In this document: positions 60,399 to 64,000 of the stretch, one piece after another | Numbering within the stretch: the stretch's first letter is position 1 | Layout of the letters: every line of letters begins with the position of its first letter | DNA from: Nitzschia sp. pyKryTriq1 | Taxonomy: Eukaryota; Bacillariophyta; Bacillariophyceae; Bacillariales; Bacillariaceae | Direction of reading: 5' to 3' | Assembly (NCBI GenBank): GCA_956465555.1 | Contig: OY101120.1 | Span: 930,001-994,000, forward strand | DNA length: 64,000 nucleotides | Translations under genes and position numbers: made by a program | The notes under the pieces: model-generated | What the model saw: only the letters and a program-made list of their open reading frames with translations | Database searches by the model: none | Told to the model about the DNA's origin: nothing

Positions 60399-63300
60399 TT
60401 ATTTTGCCTTCGCTCTACGAGCGTTTCTCTTGCTAGCAGCTAGCCTTTGCATGCGAAGCGTTGCATCTCTCTCTATTTGCCTCGAGGTGTTGAATTCATT
60501 GTTACGAGCTTGCGACGCCATGATCTGGTTCCTTCGTTCCTTGGCCGCTTCTGAGGCTTCTGCCATCGCAGTCTCCTGTTTCGCTAAATGCGTATCCGGA
60601 TTGCGGAATGCGCCAAAGATCACCCTACCCGGCATGGATGGAGCTCCGCTGGGTTCTGTCGAATTGAGAGTACCTTTTGATCTAAGCGGTACGTCGACTA
60701 GTACCGGTGGTGATGGAATGTTCATAATCTCTTGGTAGAGGGATGACGGGTGAAGCATTTCCTTTTCCTGTAGCATGGGTTGAGCCTGCGTGTTAGTCTT
60801 GTTCGTCAACGTTCGTTGAGCCGTGGGTTGCCGAGGAACAGTAACCTTGGATGGAGAACCGGCCAGCAAATGCAACCTGGGTGGAGGAACACGGGCCCGA
60901 GTATCCCAATCATCACTCAGAATCCTCACCGTGACGACATCCAGGACGTGCACCCTAAGAGTGGTAGTACTTTCTGGTACCACGACTTCGAGCCTTTCGG
61001 GTGAGTCTAAAAGATCGCATCTTCCACCCGGAAACATCCTAGTACGCCTTGATGAAGCAAATCCAAGAGAAGGCTCTTGTCCAGCATACTCGGGCAAGTT
61101 GAAAAATGATGGATCCACCTGGATATTTCCATTCATGTCGCTCAAGTAGACTGGACCTCTCATGTCAAAGACGGGGACATATACCCAGAAACCGTTTGAT
61201 CTTAAATTGGTCACGACTGCCTTTGTTGTTTCGACGTGTTCTTTGAAATACAACGAAAGAAAAAGACTTTGACATTCGAAGGAAGACAGTTTGGCCATTC
61301 GGTTCTGTCGATTCAATCCTTCGCAGATTTTCGAAACCTGACTGGGCTCGTAGAGTGCTAACGTATTTTCCTCATCCACATGCTCGTCACGACTGGTACT
61401 TGGTGTAATAACTCGAGGGTGCTCGTACTCTGCTGTTGTCTCTGGCTCTTCCTCGGATCCTGCTAAACCCTCACCACCAAGGATTGAAATCACTTTTGAC
61501 GAGGGAAGCGATTCCAATCCGCGAGTCTTCGTTTCACTCGTTCGATTTGCTTCGGCTCTACCGGTATCTTCGGCTAAAAGCTGTTTGTGAACAATGACGT
61601 CGGCGTAGCGCCGAATTGGAGAGGTGAAATGCGTGTACTTCTGTAGACCCAAACCATAGTGCGACAACCCAATTTGCCCTGCAACTTGCCCGGTGCTGAC
61701 ATACTGTGCCTCAGACATCGCCCTGAGGATGAAGACGAAAGGTACGGGGCGCATCAGGGAATTACGACTGCAACATTTCTTCATGTGCAGTAACGTCCGA
61801 TAATTACTTACCTCGTTGCGAGAGACTGGAATAAGGCCATGAGTGACCCTGACTTGGCTGTTTTCTCTGCTTTCTTGAGCGAGTCAGCCAATGCCACATT
61901 ACTACTACCATCAAAGGCAATTTTTCCAGCCTTGAGTACTTCCTTCAAGTCTTCAAATCGTGTCTCTTCCGCACTTCGATGAACTCGCAGTAGCGCGCGA
62001 TCTGGCATTTTCTGGTGGATTGTCTTTGCAACCCATGTATTGGCGAGAATCATAAGTTCAGCAATGGTATGATGAATCTCGTGTTGTTTCTTAGGTGTCA
62101 CTTTCACAGGATTATTGTTGTCGTCTAGCGTGAATTTGAGTTCACTGCCTTGGTCACCACTCGACAAGTCAACTGCACCACCGATCTCTTCTCTATCTCG
62201 TCGGAGTTTGCGAGCTAGGCGTGTCAGCACTCCTAGATCTTCCTTCAGGCTCTCAACATTGGCTGGATTCACAGGATATCCCGCGGTTAGAGGAGGCGGC
62301 GGTGGCTTGGATGGATCATCCGCAGCTTTGTCGTGTAGGATGTTGTGGGCCTGTTCGTAAGTCATGGCTGTGATCAATACAGAAAACATGAAAGTTAGAC
62401 CACAGCTCGGCTTCTACGAGGAGGTACAGTATATCGTCCGATCCCTTACCTTGGCAATTGTGAATCACACTTCGTCCATACCAAAATGATTTTACGTCCT
62501 TAAAATCGCTTGAAAAAGTCCAGATGGTGGACAAAGCAAGCCGATCCTTCCCTCCATGCAGGGAACACAAGTCTTGAAACAGGAAGATCGCAATTGGTGA
62601 GCCACTGTTAGACAAAGATAACTCCCATAGCAAAATCACTACCTACCTGAGCTCAATAGAGATGGAAGCATATCAAAGCGTCGGTCGACAAGATAAAAGG
62701 TTGTACCACGAATTTGTGCTTCAATGTCCAGGGGCGAATTGTGGGGCACAAAATATGTGACATCCGCAATGTGAACGCCGATTTCAATGTCCCCATTCGG
62801 CAAAACTGGCAAATAGCAGCAATAAAATTGTTTCAGATACGCAAACCAAAGACTCAATCTGCAAACACTGGACGACTCTTACCTCGTGCGTGCATAGTAT
62901 CATCAATGTCCTGACAGCCGTCCGGGTCAACACTGAAAATCCTGTGTGTCGATCGGAGGTCCAATCTTCGATCGATTTCTTCTTGAGGAACAACCCATTT
63001 ATTTCCCAATGAAGGGAGACATGCAAGAGCAGCAGGGCTAAAAGGCTCCAGATGCAACTGATTCTCGTAAAGAAGGCACTGGATCTCCGTTTCTAGATCA
63101 GCCACCGGCCCTATGATGTCCACGCAGTGTCCAGCTGGGTAATTATTTCCGATTTCCCAGCCATCGATTTGCACAAGCAGACGGTTCCCGACAAAACGCC
63201 TCCAGGTATTCGTTCGTATTCGAATCTTGGGTATCCGAATATCCATGGGGACTACAATACAAGCGTTTTCATCGTTCATTGGAAGATCCACCAACGTTGC

Positions 63301-64000
63301 GACGAACTGTCGTCGGGAAGCCTCTGCAATAGCCACTACACGCGCGGAGGGAACCGGAGGGGATAGCTCTACATCTCCATGGACATAGGTTTCGCCGTCA
63401 TCGTCATCTCGATGGTGAACCAACCGCCGTCGACCAATGGGTCTACCCCACTGTGACTTGTCCAGTGGCTTGAGTACCACTATGTCTTGATGCAAGGCCC
63501 GATTGAAATACCCCAGGGTCTGGTCGATAAAGTAAGATGAAGCCTCACTACTACTACTCTCGCCAATTGATGATGTTCCCAACACATATCCTTCCTTTGG
63601 GTTCTCTTTGGTGACATTGAGCCGGCCCTTTACCAAACTCTTGTTTTGGAGCCCTGCGACGACTTCATCTTCCGAAAGGTACTCCATCGTTGCTTCGCTG
63701 CCTTGCTTGCCTCCCTTGACAAATGTATTTCGAAGCTTATAGGCTTCCTCGCAGCGCGTTTGTAGTTCTTGGAGTGATTCTGGCGACATGCCTTTTGCGC
63801 CGTCTTTGTACAGAAAGTTCAGGAATCCATCCATTTCCAACAACCGCACGCCCTCATCGGGTGTAAACCGTTGACTAAAGTCGGGATCCGAGGACAGAAT
63901 AACCACGATCTTGGAACGTTTCTCGTGCAACGTTTGTAGTAGCATTGCACTTGCTCGTAACAGAGCATGATTGCATCGCTCCAACGTTGTCATTTTGTCG
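60399..64000 (-). CDS. DIS3: Exosome exo/endoribonuclease DIS3 (RRP44), 5' end outside the window
   Basis: Five visible exons, 64000-62883 (partial), 62805-62647, 62572-62450, 62367-61812 and 61722-60399; introns of 77, 74, 82 and 89 bases. The frame is open to the window end, and codons before the ATG at 63993 continue the PIN-domain sequence, so the gene extends further. The visible part starts in the PIN domain ([15 protein letters not shown]), passes two cold-shock folds ([35 protein letters not shown]), the RNB domain with catalytic acids in [19 protein letters not shown], then [47 protein letters not shown], and an S1-like domain. A basic helical tail of over 100 residues follows. DIS3 is the processive nuclease of the exosome. 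Confidence 0.96.

Overview
The window is nuclear DNA of a photosynthetic stramenopile, most probably a diatom. Genes are dense and lie on both strands, often tail to tail with under 150 bases between stop codons. Introns are few and short (58 to 171 bases in the models here) and use GT..AG sites, commonly GTAAGT or GTGAGT. A PAP/fibrillin protein carries an ASAFTAP-type plastid-targeting junction, there is an LCIB-type (theta) carbonic anhydrase, and there is a KRE6/SKN1-type beta-glucan enzyme of the kind diatoms use for chrysolaminarin. No species is claimed.

Layout. 1-17 kb: LRR protein, bicupin, an unknown gene and its diverged paralogue (10.8-11.7 kb), cyclophilin, RRP6 exonuclease, FAM210-like mitochondrial protein, TALE-like homeodomain protein, CDC37. 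17-33 kb: a 2140-residue focadhesin/RST1-like protein, SET-domain methyltransferase, LCIB-type carbonic anhydrase, AFG2-type AAA ATPase, CWF19L2. 33-48 kb: two unknown proteins, an EVE-domain protein, ATG3, a SAM methyltransferase, the KRE6/SKN1 glucan enzyme, an unknown secretory or plastid protein, PAP/fibrillin, eIF5B. 48-64 kb: a gene-poor stretch with a retroelement fossil, then four type II membrane glycan genes (GT47 exostosin, two tandem sulfotransferases, GT25-like) with a small DNA transposon between the sulfotransferase copies, a plastid-type repeat protein, and the exosome nuclease DIS3, whose 5' end runs off the window.

How the genes fit together. Most are single-copy housekeeping genes. 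RRP6, DIS3 and the focadhesin/RST1-like gene all relate to the RNA exosome; CWF19L2, AFG2 and eIF5B act in splicing, ribosome assembly and subunit joining. The 50.4-57.6 kb block looks like a Golgi workshop for sulfated surface glycans and is the best candidate for an undescribed local system. Gene-free stretches are marked by a dispersed, self-complementary GTAC / TACCGGTA sequence family, mononucleotide tracts and tandem repeats. Where a reading frame is open upstream of its first ATG only through TTG or GTG codons, the first suitable ATG was used. No tRNA, rRNA or CRISPR was recognised.
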